From Cheilinus undulatus (lineage: Eukaryota > Chordata > Actinopteri > Labriformes > Labridae): 64,000 nucleotides of DNA. Below the pieces are notes generated by a model, which was given only the letters and a program-made list of their open reading frames with translations, was not told where the DNA came from and made no database searches. Positions 13,201 through 22,346 of this stretch are shown piece after piece. The position numbers were made by a program, and so were the translations under genes. Numbering within the stretch: the first letter of the stretch is position 1; each line of letters begins with the position of its first letter. The stretch lies in the NCBI RefSeq assembly GCF_018320785.1, contig NC_054869.1:43179789-43243788 (forward strand), given 5' to 3'.

Positions 13201-16200
13201 AAACGGGCCACACACACACACACCTGGCACTGCACTGATTGACTAACACTCAGTGAGTTACCAGGCTGATCTTCCTCTCAGCTCATGCCAGGTCTGAAAA
13301 CGGACCTGACACATTAGCGGCATTTGAGGAAAAAGAGAACGAGCCGATAATAATGGCTGACACTGGTGTAGCGTTTAGCTTGGATGTAGCTATAGCATAG
13401 AAGCAGTTTAACCAGAACTGGACCACATTTCTTTAGAAAAACGCGAACACAGCACTCAAAGCTTTTCATGATGGAAAAGAGGTTTTTGTTTTCCTCCTGA
13501 CCTGCGTCGGCATGAGTTTGGGATCATAACAGGCGGGGTTTAGTAGTACTGGAAGCCGGTATATGGCTTTGTATGGTATATGGTGTATGGTAGCAATGAT
13601 CTCGGATGTAGCCATAGTATAGCTGCAGTTAAATCAGAACTGGACAAAATTTCTTTATCAGAACAAAAGCGAAGAACCACACTGAAAGCTTCTACTGGTG
13701 TAAAGATGTTTTTGCACTTCTCACAACAGGCCGTGACATGAGTTTTATCCACCAATAAGCTCCACAGTTCATAAACTACAGCAGTGTCTGCCTGAGCTCA
13801 GGGTATTATTGGAGCTACGCATGTCTACTACCTCATTTTGTCTTGATGTGCTGGTTGGCCAATCACTGTCTGGAAATTATTTTGAAAAGTCCTGCCTTCC
13901 CAAAGTCACTTTAAATTGGAGTTTTTCCTGAGTGGCTGTGAAATATATTTATGCGATGGACATATGAAACAGTGTATCTGGTGTGTCAAGCACCAAGGGC
14001 TGTACAAGTGTTGTGGGGCCATCCTTTAACAAAGCTTCATGGAATGGGTTTCCATGGCTGAGCAGCTGCATCCAAGCCATACATCACCAAGTGCAATGCA
14101 AAGTGTCTGATGCATTGGTGTAAAGCACACCGGCACTGGGAGACACGTTCTCTGGAGTGACGACTCGTGCTTCTCCATCTGGCAATCTGATGGATGAGTC
14201 TGGGTTTAGCAGTTGCCAGGACAGCAGTACATGTCTGACTGCATTGTGCCAAGTGTAAAGTTTGGTGGAGGGGGATTATGCTGTGGGGTTGTTTTTACAG
14301 GAGCTGGGCTTGGCCCCTTAGCTGCAGTGAAAGGAACTCTGAATGCTTCAGCATACCCTTCCTGTTCCAACATGACTGTGCACCAGTGCACAAAGCAAGC
14401 TCCATAAAGACATGGATGAGAGAGTTTGGTGTAGATGAACCTGACTGGCCTGCACAGAGTCCTGACCTCAACCTGACAGAACACCTTTGGGATGACTTAG
14501 AGCGGAGACTGAGAGCCAGGCCTTCTCATCCAACCTCAGTGTGTGACCTCATAAATGCACGTCTGGAAGAATGGTCAAAAAGTCCCATAAACACACTCCT
14601 TGTGGAAAGCCTTCCCAGAAGAGTTTTAGCTGTTATAGCTGCAAAGGGTGGACCAATACAATATAGTGTATGTCATGCTGATTTGTTCCCTCACTCACTC
14701 AGCAGATTTGCAGGATCACAATTTGCCTTCCTCCAGAGTTTGCTTCCCTTTCTTCCCCCTCATCTCAAAGAAACTTGACTTGTAAACAAGGTGCATTCAA
14801 ATGCAGAGGATTTGTGTACGCCTTGGCGGCCAAGATGTACAGATTTAAGTATTAATGCTGCCATGCAAAGCAGCCAGGAAACTAAAAGTCCTGCAGATCT
14901 CTTAGACACACACTCCTTCACACGCATGTTTAGAGCCTCCACACATGCAGGAACTTTCAATAGTCAGGTCTGTTGACAAATGTACATTTGTTAAACAAAT
15001 GACTCCTCATCATGTGGTCTGATGGAGGACATTAGGAGCTCGAGCTGTAAGAAATGAAGAGGAATGTAACAGAGGCTGTGTGTTATAAGTTACATTTTAT
15101 TATTTTTTATTTATTTCAGTTAAGTTTTAATTTGTTTTTAAGGCTGGTTTGTGAGGTTGTTTTTATTTTTGAGTTCGTTTAAGCTTTATCTTGCATTTTG
15201 CATAGAAGGGGTCACCTGTAAGGGTGAAGACCAAAAGAACTGGATGAATTATTATGCAACACTAAAAAATAATACTTTTAAAAAAACATAACATGAACTG
15301 TGACATGTCAAAATATTTTTTGCAAAGACAAAACACTTCAGACCTTTTCCTGAGAATTTAAATTTAGTGAAGTTTTTTGTAAAGACTTTTCCAAAGACTT
15401 TTTTTGATAGGACTGCTGAACAAAGAAAGGAAATATTAGTAGAGAGAGTGGGGAAAGACGTGCTCCAAAGGCACCAATACTGGGAATTGATCCCTCAACC
15501 AGTGCATGGAGGACTCTAACCTCTGCATATGGATACCTGCAATAAACATATATATACACAGTATTCACATATATACTGTATGAGCAGCAGAAAACCTTAA
15601 GGTGGAAAAATTGGTATTAAAAGTGCAGCATAGACCTGATTTAGAATTTATATTTGTCCGTTATTATGTTTAATTGAAGGATGGAAAGTCAAATAATACA
15701 AGAAAAAGGCTTATTTAGATAAAGTTATAGTATTATCCTTTGTCACACAGGTACTGGGGAGAGTGGAAAGAGTACGTTCATCAAACAGATGAGGATCATT
15801 CATGGAGGGGGGTACACAGATGAAGACAAGAGGAGCTACGCCAAACTGGTCTACCAGAACATCTACACATCCATGCAGGCCATGGTCCGAGCCATGGAGG
15901 CACTAAATATAGCCTTCTCTGACTCCAACAACAAGGTAAACTCGGTCTCCCAGAGGGCCCCACTGTACTTTTCACACATGCATGAATCTGTAATCTTTTC
16001 CAAATATCTGCGTGTTCGCAGAGCCATGCAGAAGCCGTCCTGGATGTGGAGGTGGATAAGGTGGAGGAGATGGATCAGAGCCTGGTAGCAGCGGTGAGGA
16101 GTCTGTGGAAAGATGACGGGATACAGGAGTGCTACGACCGACGCAGAGAGTACCAGCTGTCTGACTCCACCAAATAGTGAGCATGATAAATCAAACTTTA

Positions 16201-19200
16201 TTTTAATTATTCAGCAAATATCAAACAAGTTCATTCATTCCATTTCCTACACAAGATTATTATAAATATTGTGCTTGAAGTTTTTCTGATTGAGATGCTT
16301 GATGCATGGCTTTAGATTTGAAAAATGAGATAATAAAGAAGGATATTAAAGGATAAATAGAGTAGGAGCAACACAGTGAATAAAAGAGGAGCAATAGAAT
16401 AAATAAATAATTAAAAGAGACGTTACAACTGCTCTCTATTCTCTATGGGTTTCTGTGCTATGTAGTGCTCTAAAACTCGGTTAAAATAATAAGGAAAGGA
16501 AGAAAGCCAATTAACCTAATTAGTTGCAAAATGCTCCTCTAGCTGTTTTTAATTAGCACCACTTACTTTTCCAGCCTTTTGTCGTCCCATCCCTACTTTT
16601 TTGAGGTGTTGCTGCCATCAAATTCAAAATGAGATATATTTTTCATGAAATGGTAAAATGTCTCAACATCTGATATGCTGTTTTTGTTCTATTTTAAATG
16701 AAATATGGGATTATGAGATTTGCGTTGCATGTTTTTTAATCAAAATTTCACACAGTGCCCCAACTTTTCTGGAATTGGGGTTGTGTTCTGTTATGATCTT
16801 AGTAAACAGAAATGAGTTCCAGATAGAGAAATTATTTTGAGCTCAATAAAGTGCCAACTCTCTCTGAAGAAACAGACCAGAGTGTTAATAATGAAGAGGT
16901 GGTGTTCTTTTCTGGTTCATAGTTGTTTTTTTTCTGGTAGAGAAAATGTAATATAAACTTTATTAAAAGGGCACGTTATCCAAATTCTGTTTACTCTAGC
17001 TATCTCACAGACCTGGACAGAATTGCACAACCTTGCTACATCCCTGACCTGCAGGACATCCTCAGAGTCCGAGTGCCGACCACAGGAATCATTGAATACC
17101 CATTTGACATGGAGAACGTCATCTTCAGGTGAGATATGATCTTAAAACTGGCCCTTTAACGTAAATCACAGGTGACTTTTGACTTTACATACCTTCACTG
17201 ATGTTGCTGTTGTTGGTGTTACGGTAGGATGGTGGACGTGGGTGGTCAGCGGTCAGAGAGGAGGAAGTGGATCCACTGCTTTGAGAACGTCACCTCCATC
17301 ATCTTCCTGGTGGCGCTCAGCGAGTATGACCAGGTCCTGGCTGAGTGTGACAATGAGGTGAGGGTTCAGCTCATCAGACAGTCAGATCATCCAGGCTTAA
17401 ATCTAAATATGGCAAGACACAAATATTTTTGCCCATTTCTGTTCGTCCTAGAACCGTATGGAGGAGAGCAAAGCTCTGTTCAAAACCATCATAACCTATC
17501 CATGGTTCCAGCGCTCCTCTGTCATACTTTTCCTCAACAAGACCGACATCCTCAAGGAGAAGATCGTCTACTCTCACTTATCCACCTACTTCCCAGAGTT
17601 CACAGGTCAGTATGTTTCCTAGAAATACTTCTGAGTCATAATACTTCTTTGTTTTATATACCTCCATACCATTTCTGAAGATCATGAGTTATAAGCTTTT
17701 CTCATTTTGAAACTTAAGCAACTACAAGGTTAAGGCGAGGCTATTACCTTATAATGTTAGAGTTAAAACAGAACATTAGAGCATTAAAAGGATATTTCAG
17801 TGTTTTTAAACTTGGGTTGTCATAGGTATTTGGCAGTAGTAGTGGCATTGGCCTCCACTTATTTCAGAGAGCAATGCCCCTTTAAATGTGACATGATAGG
17901 AGAAGCTAGGCCAGGGGTGTCAAACTCAATCAGGGCAGGGACCAGATTCTGAATTTAGGTCTAACCTGAGAGCCTAACAGGGCTAACATTTAACCATAGA
18001 CTGTCATTTTTACCCGTAATGAATTACGTGGAAAAAAACACTCAAAATGACAAGATTAAAGGCTCAAAATCTGAGATAAAAAGTCAAACTTATTAGTTCA
18101 AAAGGTCAAAATATGAAATTAATGAGACATATTTTACCGTTTTAAGACAATTTATATTGGTCTCAGAGGTCCCCGAAACATGCCTTTAAAGTTTGTTGCT
18201 GAAAAACACTCCAGTATTGGATGTTTGCATGTCTACAAACCCCTCTGTTTCAGCCCTTCTCAGAAAGAGCTGTTTCTGCGTCTGTGGCTTTAAATGTTAC
18301 TGAGCTGTCGGACTCTGCCCCAGACCGCACCCTTTCAGGAAATGGATGAGGCTCTCATGATCCTCCTCTCAGCTGGCAGCTGAGATGAGGATCAGGAGTG
18401 GAGGGTGGACCTTTCTTCCAAGCGAGGAGGGCCAACTGAACTTGGGGGCAGTGCTAACTCCCCACAAAAGGTCATGAGGGGAAAATCTGAGAACGGCTTG
18501 TTTCAGCACACATTTTCTGAAAGGTGGAGAAAGGGGGGCATCTGGTACTTTAGGGGATTGTGGACAGGTCAGGGGCACATAATTTTAAAATAAAAAATAT
18601 TTTTAAAAGGCAAATATACGAGATAGAAAGTCAAAATCATCAGTTTAAAAGGTCAAATATGAGATAAAATTCAAAATCCCGAATTTTAAAGGTCAAATAT
18701 GAGTTCAAATTAAAGTTTAAAAGTTCAAAATATGGGATTTCAAGTCAGAGTTTTGAGTTGACAAGATCAAAACTTGAGATAAAAGTCAAAATCATTAGTT
18801 TAAAAGGTCAAAAAATGGCAACATTTTAAATTATAAATCTAAGAGAACAAAATATAAAATAAAAAGTCAAAATTCTAAATTGAAAAGGTCAAATTATGAA
18901 ATAAAAATACAAAAGTTTAAGTTTTAGTTTAATTTCTTTTCCACATTCCTGACTTTGTATGTAATTAATTTTATTTAACAAGGATATTTTAAATCAACAT
19001 GGTTAAGTTTATATTTTTATACTAGAGAAAATCTGTTGACCTCATACTTACAGAGCCCCAGAGCCCCATGGTAAAAAAAAAAAAAAAAAATTTAATTGTA
19101 GCCACAATATAACTACAATGTTCGCACAAAATACTAATTCATGGCCAAAAAAATGCTTATTCGCAGCCACGAAATACTAATTTGTGGCCACGAAGTAGGT

Positions 19201-20732
19201 ATAATGTGCACATGACATCGACCGCACCTTCTCTAAGGTCCAAGGTAGAGGCAGCAGAGGGGCTAAAGCTACACGATGGACAGGGATAGTATGACTGAAT
19301 TTTATTTTAGGCTGGGAATGAGCTACAAAGACATTCAGAAAAGCTTGGCATTGCAAGGAACCATTATTACCGAGAGGCATTTAAACAGAACATTGAAAGC
19401 CAGGTTGCTTTACCGGCGGAGGTACGACTTGGACGCCGGGATAGGAAGGTGCGCTCGATTTGCTTACCCAGCTGTCCAGGAATGATATTAATATTATTAA
19501 TTAGTATTTCATGGGCACATTATACTTACTTTGTGGCCACGAATTAGTATTTTGTGGCCATGAATTAATATTTCGTGCCCACGTTATAGCTATATTGTGG
19601 CCGCAATTTAATTTTTTTTTTTGACCATGTCATGTCTGGGGCTCCGTACATACTGGTGGGCCAGTTGTAATAAAAAATATGTATGATTTTGCAGGCTGGG
19701 AATAACTGTACCATGGGTCGGATTTGGACCCCCAGGTCTTGAGTTTGACACCCCTGAGCAAGGCTATACAGTACTACAGATGGATACAGTTTAGTGAGTT
19801 TGAGGTAAAAATGAGCTTGATTTTGAAAAATGATTTTGAAGCCTTATATTCATAAACACAGCCTCAGTGGAAAGAGGGAGGAGAGAAAGTTTAGTGTCCA
19901 CTGGTTAGGGAGAGATCCCCACTTACCTGCTGGTATAGGTGTGGAAACTGTGAGCCCATGTCTACTGTTGTCATGAGTGTGACTTCACAACACTTAATCA
20001 GGACATTTCTGATTGGGGATAGCCGCTCACAGATGCCTGCAGGCTGCATCACTCCCCATCCAGAGTTCCCTCCCTTATTGAATGCTGGTGTTTTATGGAC
20101 CCTCTTCAACTTTCTGAAGATAAATCATTTTGTCTTTTTTTTTCTTTTCTCTTCTCAATCATGTGAAATTAATCCACGAAATGCAAAGGATTGTTACTGG
20201 GTAGTAAATACACCTTAACAGGTGCAGTTTTTGATTGAATGGACTTCCTCTTTTAAAATGAGAACCAAGCAATGAAGCTGAGCAGCAAATTTTTTCATCT
20301 TTTGTTACTGTTTTATTGACAGACCCTTGAAATTACACTGTCAATGTTCAAAACAAAGATAAAGATTTGGTCAGGATCACCCATCTGATCCAGATAGAAT
20401 GAAAGATTTTCATGAAAGACATCCTCCCTTATTAAGATGTATTCCAACAAAACAGCCTGTCATATATTCGGACCAGTACAATTTAAATAAGTTTTTAGCT
20501 CCAGCAAGGATACTGAGAAATAATCTCCCTCTGTGTTGCAGGACCTCAGCAGAACCCCGAAGCAGCTCAAGATTTCATCCTAAAAATGTACCAAGAACAA
20601 AATCCAGACAAGGACAAGACCCTGTACCCTCACTTCACCTGTGCCACGGACACAGAAAACATCCGCTTTGTCTTTATTGCTGTCAAAGACACCATCCTCA
20701 AACAAAACCTGAAGGAGTTCAACCTGGTGTAA
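2176..20732 (+). CDS. gna14: G protein subunit alpha 14 (Gq class), complete, 7 coding exons
   Basis: Heterotrimeric G alpha of the Gq class, which couples GPCRs to phospholipase C-beta at the inner plasma membrane. Coding exons are 2176-2296, 15751-15935, 16022-16176, 17000-17128, 17228-17357, 17452-17605 and 20542-20732. All introns are GT-AG and the phases close to 1065 nt (354 residues plus TAA). Seen: N-terminal MAGCC (palmitoylation Cys4/Cys5), P-loop GTGESGKST 41-49, switch I RVPTTG with Arg178, DVGGQ with Gln204, NKTD 269-272, TCAT 324-327 and C-terminal NLKEFNLV. The MAGCC start points to GNA14 rather than GNAQ or GNA11, which have a longer N-terminus. The start codon has A at -3 and G at +4. 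Human GNA14 has 355 residues; one N-terminal residue is missing here. NKTD replaces the usual NKKD, a conservative change. The neighbour vps13a is convergent, as in human. Confidence 0.97.
2297..4150. other. gna14 intron 1, first part
   Basis: AT-rich intronic DNA. Apart from the MITE-like segment at 3449-3690 I see no gene, strong repeat or structured element. Confidence 0.5.
3449..3690. repeat. Short hAT-like MITE remnant
   Basis: The left end reads CTCAACTGGTTGGTTGGGACC and the right end reads GGTTAAGAACCACTGGTCC. These are imperfect inverted ends of the GTGGTT(C)..GGGACC type common in short fish MITEs. No coding content. Confidence 0.45.
4154..4195. repeat. (TA)n microsatellite
   Basis: Uninterrupted TA dinucleotide run of 21 units immediately left of a Tc1-like transposon. 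It is a natural target for TA-inserting elements. Confidence 0.95.
4202..5845 (-). mobile_element. Tc1-like DNA transposon, near full length
   Basis: About 1.64 kb, bounded by imperfect inverted ends (CAGTGCTGAACAAATTTATT left; the right end reads TAGTGCTTAACAAATTTATT when reversed) and flanked by TA at 4200-4201 and 5846-5847, the Tc1/mariner target duplication. It carries a broken transposase on the minus strand. Both ends survive over roughly 30 bases, so the insertion looks relatively recent, although the gene is dead. Confidence 0.9.
4346..5417 (-). pseudogene. Tc1-like transposase, frameshifted
   Basis: Three segments lie in three frames: 5417-5226 (N-terminal helix-turn-helix, [19 protein letters not shown]), 5148-4792 (WTDESKF with the first catalytic Asp, then [14 protein letters not shown]) and 4873-4346 (QQDNDPEH with the second Asp, LNPIEQIW with the Glu). 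At least two frameshifts disable it. The catalytic triad residues are still readable. Forty residues separate the second Asp and the Glu, against 34 in classic Tc1. Confidence 0.85.
5848..5870. repeat. (TG)n microsatellite
   Basis: Short TG-rich run directly right of the Tc1-like element, the continuation of the TA/TG tract the element landed in. Confidence 0.8.
5873..7384. other. gna14 intron 1, AT-rich stretch
   Basis: I see no coding exon, RNA gene or clear transposon here. Short open frames are not supported by splice signals or recognisable motifs. Confidence 0.5.
7385..8520 (-). mobile_element. Degenerate Tc1-like transposon with an inserted repeat
   Basis: On the minus strand one frame (8010-7669) reads [16 protein letters not shown] then [20 protein letters not shown], the N-terminal DNA-binding part of a Tc1-like transposase. 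The end nearest 7385 corresponds to the QQDND region. The element is full of stops and indels. Its 5' non-coding part is interrupted at about 8090-8320 by a repeat also found at 10030-10205. It is related to the element at 46963-48194: both share stretches such as GGTAGCCAG/GGTTGCCAG and CACTTTAAAGGGGGTGAATA. Confidence 0.75.
8120..8315. repeat. Dispersed repeat, copy 1
   Basis: Contains CCTGGCTGGGTCGGGGTAA and GATATCTCATAATCATACTG, nearly matching the copy at 10030-10205. It interrupts a Tc1-like remnant, so it inserted later or was copied with it. Confidence 0.6.
9190..9420. repeat. TAGC/GTAGCTA-rich degenerate tandem repeat
   Basis: Dense recurrence of TAGCTA, GTAGCTA and AGCTAA words over about 230 bases, locally palindromic because AGCT and TAGCTA are self-complementary. 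It reads as an eroded simple repeat rather than coding DNA. Confidence 0.7.
9430..9583 (+). repeat. Possible 3' end of a retroposed sequence with poly(A) tail
   Basis: AATAAA at 9557-9562 is followed eight bases later by a run of 13 A, the appearance of a retroposed transcript end. The upstream body is not recognised. Confidence 0.35.
10030..10205. repeat. Dispersed repeat, copy 2
   Basis: Second copy of the 8120-8315 repeat, with GATATCACAAAATCATACTGG and CCTGGCTGGGTCGGGATAA. It ends just before a hAT-like element. Confidence 0.6.
10210..11130. mobile_element. hAT-like non-autonomous element, right end lost
   Basis: Starts with CAGGGGTGTCAAACTCAA, the same terminal sequence as the complete element at 17912-19756, and ends in the subterminal CGGGCCAGATTTGGCCCCCC without the matching terminal repeat. 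The interior is a quasi-periodic tract of AAAGTCAAAAT / ATGAGATAAAA words every 30-35 bases. No transposase frame is visible. Confidence 0.8.
11780..12005. repeat. Composite dispersed repeat, part A, copy 1
   Basis: Shares CTTGCAAAGC, TGTCATCAGGCAAA and ACAAAGCTCCAATCT, in the same order and spacing, with 24200-24320 in vps13a. Part B of the same composite follows about 1.3 kb downstream. Confidence 0.6.
12540..12566. repeat. (AAAC)n microsatellite
   Basis: Run of AAAC tetranucleotides ending in poly(A). Confidence 0.85.
13340..13800. repeat. Composite dispersed repeat, part B, two diverged units, copy 1
   Basis: Two units of roughly 230 bases repeat the order GATGTAGCTATAG / AGAACTGGAC / TTTCTTTA / GAAAGCTT, then a Cys/Thr-poor tail and a GGTTTAGTAGTACTGG junction. 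The same two-unit block recurs at 24370-24880. Confidence 0.6.
14020..14670 (+). pseudogene. Tc1-like transposase remnant
   Basis: Plus-strand frames read [10 protein letters not shown], then [14 protein letters not shown] (second catalytic Asp region) and [20 protein letters not shown] (Glu region), closing with [16 protein letters not shown], the usual C-terminal end of this Tc1 subfamily. Between the GGGG block and QHD about 20 residues are missing, and upstream parts have stops. Remnants of the same subfamily lie at 30213-31065 and 61165-62023 in the opposite orientation. Confidence 0.85.
15385..15550 (-). repeat. tRNA-derived SINE
   Basis: On the minus strand: an A-box-like GCAGAGGTTAGAGTCC, a B-box-like GGGATCAATTCCC, then a body ending in CAGTCCTATCAAAAAAAG. 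The tail matches the SINE at 24015-24172 (TCCTATCAAATAAAAG). Located 200 bases before gna14 exon 2. Confidence 0.6.
15751..15935 (+). CDS. gna14: gna14 exon 2 (P-loop)
   Basis: Carries GTGESGKST, the phosphate-binding loop, then the start of the helical domain. Its 185-nt length is what I recall for exon 2 of other Gq-class genes. Acceptor CACAG, donor GTAAAC. Confidence 0.96.
16022..16176 (+). CDS. gna14: gna14 exon 3 (helical domain)
   Basis: Encodes most of the alpha-helical domain, including [15 protein letters not shown]. The intron before it is only 86 bases. Confidence 0.95.
16555..16790. repeat. DNA transposon end fragment in gna14 intron 3
   Basis: Ends in GTGCCCCAACTTTTCTGGAA followed by TTGGGGTTGT, resembling the terminal repeat of a common fish DNA transposon family whose TIR contains CCCCAATTCC and GTTGGGAC. 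Only one end is present and no coding sequence is kept. Confidence 0.4.
17000..17128 (+). CDS. gna14: gna14 exon 4 (switch I)
   Basis: Encodes [15 protein letters not shown], with the GTPase-critical Arg178 and Mg-binding Thr182. The segment just before it (PDLQDIL) differs from the family PTQQDVL form. Confidence 0.96.
17228..17357 (+). CDS. gna14: gna14 exon 5 (switch II)
   Basis: Encodes [19 protein letters not shown] with catalytic Gln204, the switch II helix and the ALSEYDQ stretch. Flanked by introns of 99 and 94 bases. Confidence 0.96.
17452..17605 (+). CDS. gna14: gna14 exon 6 (guanine specificity NKxD)
   Basis: Encodes [14 protein letters not shown]. Asn269 and Asp272 of the guanine-specificity motif are present, with Thr in place of the usual second Lys. 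Confidence 0.96.
18155..18585. repeat. MITE-like block nested in the hAT-type element
   Basis: Interrupts the AAAGTCAAAAT tract with sequence of different composition that starts near GAGGTCCCCGAAACATGCC and ends near TTTAGGGGATTGTGG. It has no repeat words of the host element and no coding frame. It probably inserted as one unit. Confidence 0.45.
19051..19646 (+). mobile_element. Foldback (long-TIR) element carrying an integrase-like HTH ORF
   Basis: Ends CAGAGCCCCAGA and CGGAGCCCCAGA (reversed) are flanked by TA at 19049-19050 and 19647-19648. Beyond the tips, about 150 bases on each side form inverted arms rich in AATACTAATTCGTGGCCACG-type tandem words. The arms enclose a short ORF (19276-19485) resembling the N-terminus of integrase-type (rve) transposon proteins. 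The structure is that of an internally deleted derivative of an integrase-encoding DNA transposon, inserted inside the hAT-type element. Family assignment is tentative. Confidence 0.7.
19276..19485 (+). pseudogene. Truncated integrase-like protein, N-terminal HTH fragment
   Basis: 69 codons containing [17 protein letters not shown] then a second helical stretch [17 protein letters not shown]. This pattern (helix, turn, basic recognition helix ending in YRRR) resembles the start of fish and invertebrate integrase-core (rve) transposon proteins, which run several hundred residues. The catalytic core is absent, so the ORF can at most bind DNA. The similarity is recognised by eye and not tested. 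Confidence 0.5.
19765..20541. other. gna14 intron 6, last part
   Basis: No repeat or gene recognised. Includes ordinary intronic DNA before the TTGCAG acceptor of exon 7. Confidence 0.5.
20542..20732 (+). CDS. gna14: gna14 exon 7 (C-terminus)
   Basis: Encodes the TCAT motif contacting the guanine ring and the alpha5 helix ending NLKEFNLV, the receptor-contact end typical of the Gq class. Stop TAA at 20730-20732. Confidence 0.97.
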
Positions 20733-21249
20733 AAAGACAAAGAGGAGACGAAGAGAGGAGACATAGAACAATTAGACATAGAGAAGCTTCCCCTTGTTAC
20801 AATAAGACCAAAAGGATTTTTGTCAACAGAAGCTCTCTGCTGACATACATCCATGTGCTTTACCCACCCCATTAGCTGGTTGTTCTCCTGAGAACTACAT
20901 TTCTTTTTCTTATTATCTCAGAGTAAAAAAAAAAAAAAAAGTTTGCCCATTATAACAGATTAATTTTATCATTTTTTTTTTCTTGTGATATCAGGATCCC
21001 TTTCCATCAGCAGACCATTATGTTATGAACTGATACAAAATTCATGAAGCTTGTATAAACTTTGTTTTTAATACTTAATTTATTACCATTAAAGGTACAG
21101 TGTGTAATATTTAGACTTGTAGCATTAAGCAGAATAAACTTGATAGAAATTAAACATAATATTTATAAGATGACCTATCTAAATTTATGTTTAATGACTT
21201 GAATATTTAAAACGGTTTAATTTTATTTACTTGGAATAAGCCTTTAATT

Positions 21250-21860
21250 CATACACTATATGGGCAAAAGTATCAGCCACCCCAACTCAACTCAAACTTT
21301 ATTTATAAAGCACGTTTAAAAGAACCGGTGTTGACTAAAGTGCTGTACAAATCAAACCTGACTATTACACCAACAGGGACTGTGATGAAATTGCATTCAA
21401 ATGCTTCAATATAGATGGGCCTCTTTCACCACATCCCATTCTTTCATCCCTGTTTCCTGCTGTCTACTGTCCTATCACTAATAAAGCCAAAAAAGCCCCA
21501 AAATAAATCTTACAAAAAAGCTGTTCACTGGAGATAAGGGGCCGAGTCAAAACTCTGAAAAACAGCCCCATACCTTTAACCCCTGCAAATCTCCTGCAAC
21601 CCACAGGTGGGTTGCAGGAGATTTTCTTTGGATAGCCAAATTACTTCTCAGAACATCTCTACTACAATCTTTAATGGGACATTTACATCTGCAGTACACA
21701 TTATGGCCACAGCAGGGAGCTCCACCCTATCAAACTCAGCCTCTCAACCATAATAAAACACAGAACAATGCTCTACCAGCCACTGCATGGCAAAAACACT
21801 AAAGTCACAGTCATTGATGCTTGGCTGATAATAAAATGATGCATTGTTCCAGACTTCCAG
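21250..21860. repeat. Mosaic of Tc1-like end, LINE tail and SINE tail pieces
   Basis: Begins with CACTATATGGGCAAAAGTAT, a Tc1-family terminal repeat. This is followed by an L2-like tail (ACTTTATTTATAAAGCAC...GTGCTGTACAA, reverse orientation), more Tc1-like sequence (ATTACACCAACAGGGACTGT), a SINE tail (CTGTCCTATCACTAATAAAG) and again Tc1-like GGAGATAAGGGGC. It looks like an old element hit by two later insertions. Confidence 0.55.
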
Positions 21861-22265
21861 GCTCTGGAAAGCACCAGGTCAGGACAAGATTAGGTCTAAA
21901 TTAATGTTATCGGAGCACTTCAGAACGACCCATTTTGTATCACAAATGTTAGCAAAGGAAGACTGCATGACTGATTTATACACCTGTGGACGTCAGCATG
22001 TTGGATTTTTGCATCTTGCATGTTTCTACAGTAACACAAAGGATAGTAAGTTGTCACCAATATTCCCAGTTTTACACACTGCACCTTTGAGAAATACCAT
22101 TTTTATTTTACAGTGTGCCAGTTAGTAGCCATGAAAGTAACAGCTGTTTGTGACGTTGTTTTAGATGTAAATATTTGACTGTGTGCTTAAATAAAACCTA
22201 CTTTACTGTTTTTAGAGGGAGATGTAAGTTATATTTGACATTTTCAATAAATGACTATAAAAATT

Positions 22266-22271
22266 AATAAA
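22266..22271 (+). promoter_or_regulatory. gna14: gna14 distal poly(A) signal
   Basis: AATAAA, the last of three in a row (others at 22190-22195 and 22246-22251). Cleavage would be expected near 22281-22301. Confidence 0.6.
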
Positions 22272-22340
22272 GATTTGTGTTTGAGATTTTTAAGAATACA
22301 TGAAAAAAGGGCAGATAGCACTCAAAGTTTAAACACATAT

Positions 22341-22346
22341 TTTATT
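22341..22346 (-). promoter_or_regulatory. vps13a: vps13a distal poly(A) signal
   Basis: TTTATT on the plus strand, AATAAA on the minus strand. It gives a 3' UTR of about 1.1 kb. A proximal AATAAA also lies at 23292-23287, only about 110 bases after the stop. Confidence 0.6.

Larger units (their letters stand above)
11131..13330. other. gna14 intron 1, mixed intronic DNA
   Basis: Holds a short GT run near 11350, the dispersed repeat at 11780-12005, an (AAAC)n run near 12540-12566 and otherwise unremarkable sequence. An 87-codon frame near 11453-11716 is Cys-rich but unmatched to any family I know and lacks gene context. Confidence 0.45.
17912..19756. mobile_element. Complete hAT-type non-autonomous element with nested insertions
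   Basis: Terminal inverted repeats CAGGGGTGTCAAACTCAA at both ends. Flanking octamers AGCTAGGC (17904-17911) and AGCAAGGC (19757-19764) match at 7 of 8 positions, the 8-bp duplication of hAT insertions. The interior has the same AAAGTCAAAAT-type quasi-repeats as the copy at 10210. It is interrupted by an unrelated MITE-like block (about 18155-18585) and by a foldback element (19051-19646). It sits in gna14 intron 6 and carries no hAT transposase. Confidence 0.88.
20733..22290 (+). other. gna14: gna14 3' UTR (predicted)
   Basis: No further exon is needed after the stop. Three AATAAA hexamers lie at 22190, 22246 and 22266. If the distal ones are used, the UTR is about 1.5 kb and contains repeat-derived sequence at 21250-21860. 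Extent is inferred from signals only. Confidence 0.55.
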
